Assembly (NCBI GenBank): GCA_025937955.1
Contig: JAICQI010000344.1
Span: forward strand, 1 to 6,531
Source: Pyrinomonadaceae bacterium
GTDB taxonomy: Bacteria > Acidobacteriota > Blastocatellia > Pyrinomonadales > Pyrinomonadaceae
Direction: 5' to 3'
DNA length: 6,531 nucleotides
In this document: positions 6,035-6,531 of the stretch, piece after piece
Layout: each line of letters opens with the position of its first letter
How positions within the stretch are numbered: position 1 is the first letter of the stretch
The notes under the pieces: model-generated
Seen by the model: the letters and a program-made list of their open reading frames with translations, nothing else
The model's database searches: none
Told to the model about the DNA's origin: nothing
Program-made: the position numbers and the translations under genes

Positions 6035-6040
6035 TACAAT
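6035..6040 (+). promoter_or_regulatory. Possible -10 element of the small plus-strand gene
   Basis: TACAAT matches the -10 consensus at five of six positions and would place transcription start near 6047, just ahead of the GGGAGG ribosome site. The corresponding -35 position (TTCGTT, 6012-6017) is poor, so this is tentative. Confidence 0.25.
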
Positions 6041-6048
6041 GACGGACA

Positions 6049-6054
6049 GGGAGG
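6049..6054 (+). promoter_or_regulatory. Strong Shine-Dalgarno GGGAGG deciding a GTG start
   Basis: GGGAGG lies 7 nt before GTG 6062. No other in-frame start in this open frame (for example TTG 6026) has a comparable site, so it fixes the start of the small gene. Confidence 0.65.
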
Positions 6055-6061
6055 CAATCTG

Positions 6062-6301
6062 GTGGAAGACGTTCGCCTATTTATAAACATAAGAAACACA
6101 TCCCCCAAGCGCATCGTGGTTCACATTGAACCGTGGGGAGTGCAGAACGTAGTTGAGAGCGGCGAGAGTTATGAGTTCGACATGCTGGGACCAAACGACG
6201 AGACATTGGAGATTGAGTATGGGGACAGCGAGATCAAGTTTTATGGCTGGCCCGACTCAACGACGACCGCGCGCACTGAACAGCCGCTGCCGGTAAAATA
6301 A
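6062..6301 (+). CDS. Small conserved-looking hypothetical protein, 79 aa, GTG start
   Basis: The only plus-strand gene. The frame is open back to 5957 but has no ATG; a TTG at 6026 would give 91 aa, while GTG 6062 has an excellent GGGAGG at 7 nt and is preferred. The product is soluble, acidic and beta-rich: VRLFINIRNTSPKRIVVHIE, then PWG, then a turn VESGESYEFDML and a strand TLEIEYGDSEIKFYGWP. This pattern, in which a strand ending in EPWG is followed by a glycine-containing turn and a hydrophobic strand, resembles small hypothetical proteins seen in acidobacteria and other soil bacteria (from memory, not searched). It has no signal peptide or catalytic motif. A small beta-sandwich or cupin-like fold is possible but unproven. 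It is divergent from the DUF4126 gene and converges, 61 bp apart, with the TPR gene at the right edge; no terminator is visible between them. Confidence 0.75.
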   Translation: MEDVRLFINIRNTSPKRIVVHIEPWGVQNVVESGESYEFDMLGPNDETLEIEYGDSEIKFYGWPDSTTTARTEQPLPVK

Positions 6302-6362
6302 TCAACGTATCAAGGTTTGGTCCAACCAGAGAGAAACAGCAGATCTGTGCCGCACGAGATCG

Positions 6363-6531
6363 TCAAAACACTCTATTTCTCTGACCTGCCGGTACGAGAA
6401 GCATTCCAGCTAAACGATCCGCCAGACGTGAGTTCAACTTGCGCAGCACCTGCTCTTCCTTTTCGGCTGAGCGTTTGTCACCTACTTCCAGATACGACAG
6501 CCCGAGCCCATAGTGCGCCGAGGCGAAGTCG
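6363..6531 (-). CDS. TPR-repeat protein, C-terminal fragment (runs off right edge)
   Basis: Reading from 6530 leftwards gives 55 residues before a TGA at 6363-6365. The first part, DFASAHYGLGLSYLEVGDKR followed by SAEKEEQVLRKLN, is a typical tetratricopeptide repeat: Ala-x-x-Gly-Leu-Gly-x-x-Tyr in helix A, Gly-Asp turn, then an Ala/Glu-rich helix B. The tail (LADRLAGMLLVPAGQRNRVF) ends the protein. TPRs mediate protein-protein contacts; what the rest of the protein does cannot be seen. It lies upstream of, and in the same direction as, the DUF4126 unit, but the plus-strand gene separates them, so it is not part of that transcript. Confidence 0.75.
   Translation of the reverse strand, partial: DFASAHYGLGLSYLEVGDKRSAEKEEQVLRKLNSRLADRLAGMLLVPAGQRNRVF

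Noticed and set aside
6302..6362. Terminator between the convergent genes, around GGTTTGGTCCAACC
   Set aside because: The symmetry is imperfect and short, and there is no T-run on either strand.

Overview
The window is bacterial chromosomal sequence, roughly half G+C by eye. It is densely packed and almost entirely coded on the minus strand, and most of its products are predicted to be exported. A PQQ-type beta-propeller, a twin-arginine protein joining a metal-binding motif to a phosphatase-like domain, an alpha/beta hydrolase fused to TPRs, a DUF4126 membrane protein and a TPR protein occur together here. That gene repertoire resembles Acidobacteriota, perhaps Blastocatellia/Pyrinomonadaceae, or related soil phyla. 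The taxonomic guess rests on gene repertoire and protein style alone and is weak.

Reading down the minus strand (right to left): positions 6531-6363 hold the C-terminal end of a TPR protein that enters from the right edge. It converges on a small plus-strand gene (6062-6301) encoding a conserved-looking hypothetical protein with a GTG start. The 172-bp divergent gap 5890-6061 carries a good sigma-70-like promoter firing leftwards and an exact 11-bp direct repeat. That promoter appears to serve the DUF4126 integral membrane protein (5889-5428), followed after 7 bp by a secreted alpha/beta hydrolase with a C-terminal TPR (5420-3999). After a 135-bp gap come a thioredoxin-fold protein with a CAGC motif (3863-3441; its true 5' end is unclear) and a secreted 635-residue all-helical protein of unknown function (3420-1513). 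These last two are closely spaced and probably translationally coupled. After a 205-bp gap come the Tat-signal protein with an HMBD-like Cys motif and a DUF442/phosphatase-like domain (1307-660) and, 3 bp later, a secreted PQQ-like beta-propeller protein that runs off the left edge (656-1).

The minus-strand genes therefore fall into three tight pairs: DUF4126 + hydrolase-TPR, thioredoxin-like + helical protein, and phosphatase-like + beta-propeller. The common theme is proteins that act outside the cytoplasm. No shared pathway can be proved from the sequence. No RNA gene, mobile element, CRISPR array or convincing rho-independent terminator was seen. No gene-free stretch exceeds 300 bp; the longest is 1308-1512.

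The window looks like an ordinary, poorly characterised chromosomal region rather than a defence or mobile island. The points most worth a second look are the metal-motif/phosphatase fusion, the abnormal 5' end of the thioredoxin-like gene next to a secreted protein with a cysteine-rich signal peptide, and the direct repeat in the divergent promoter region.
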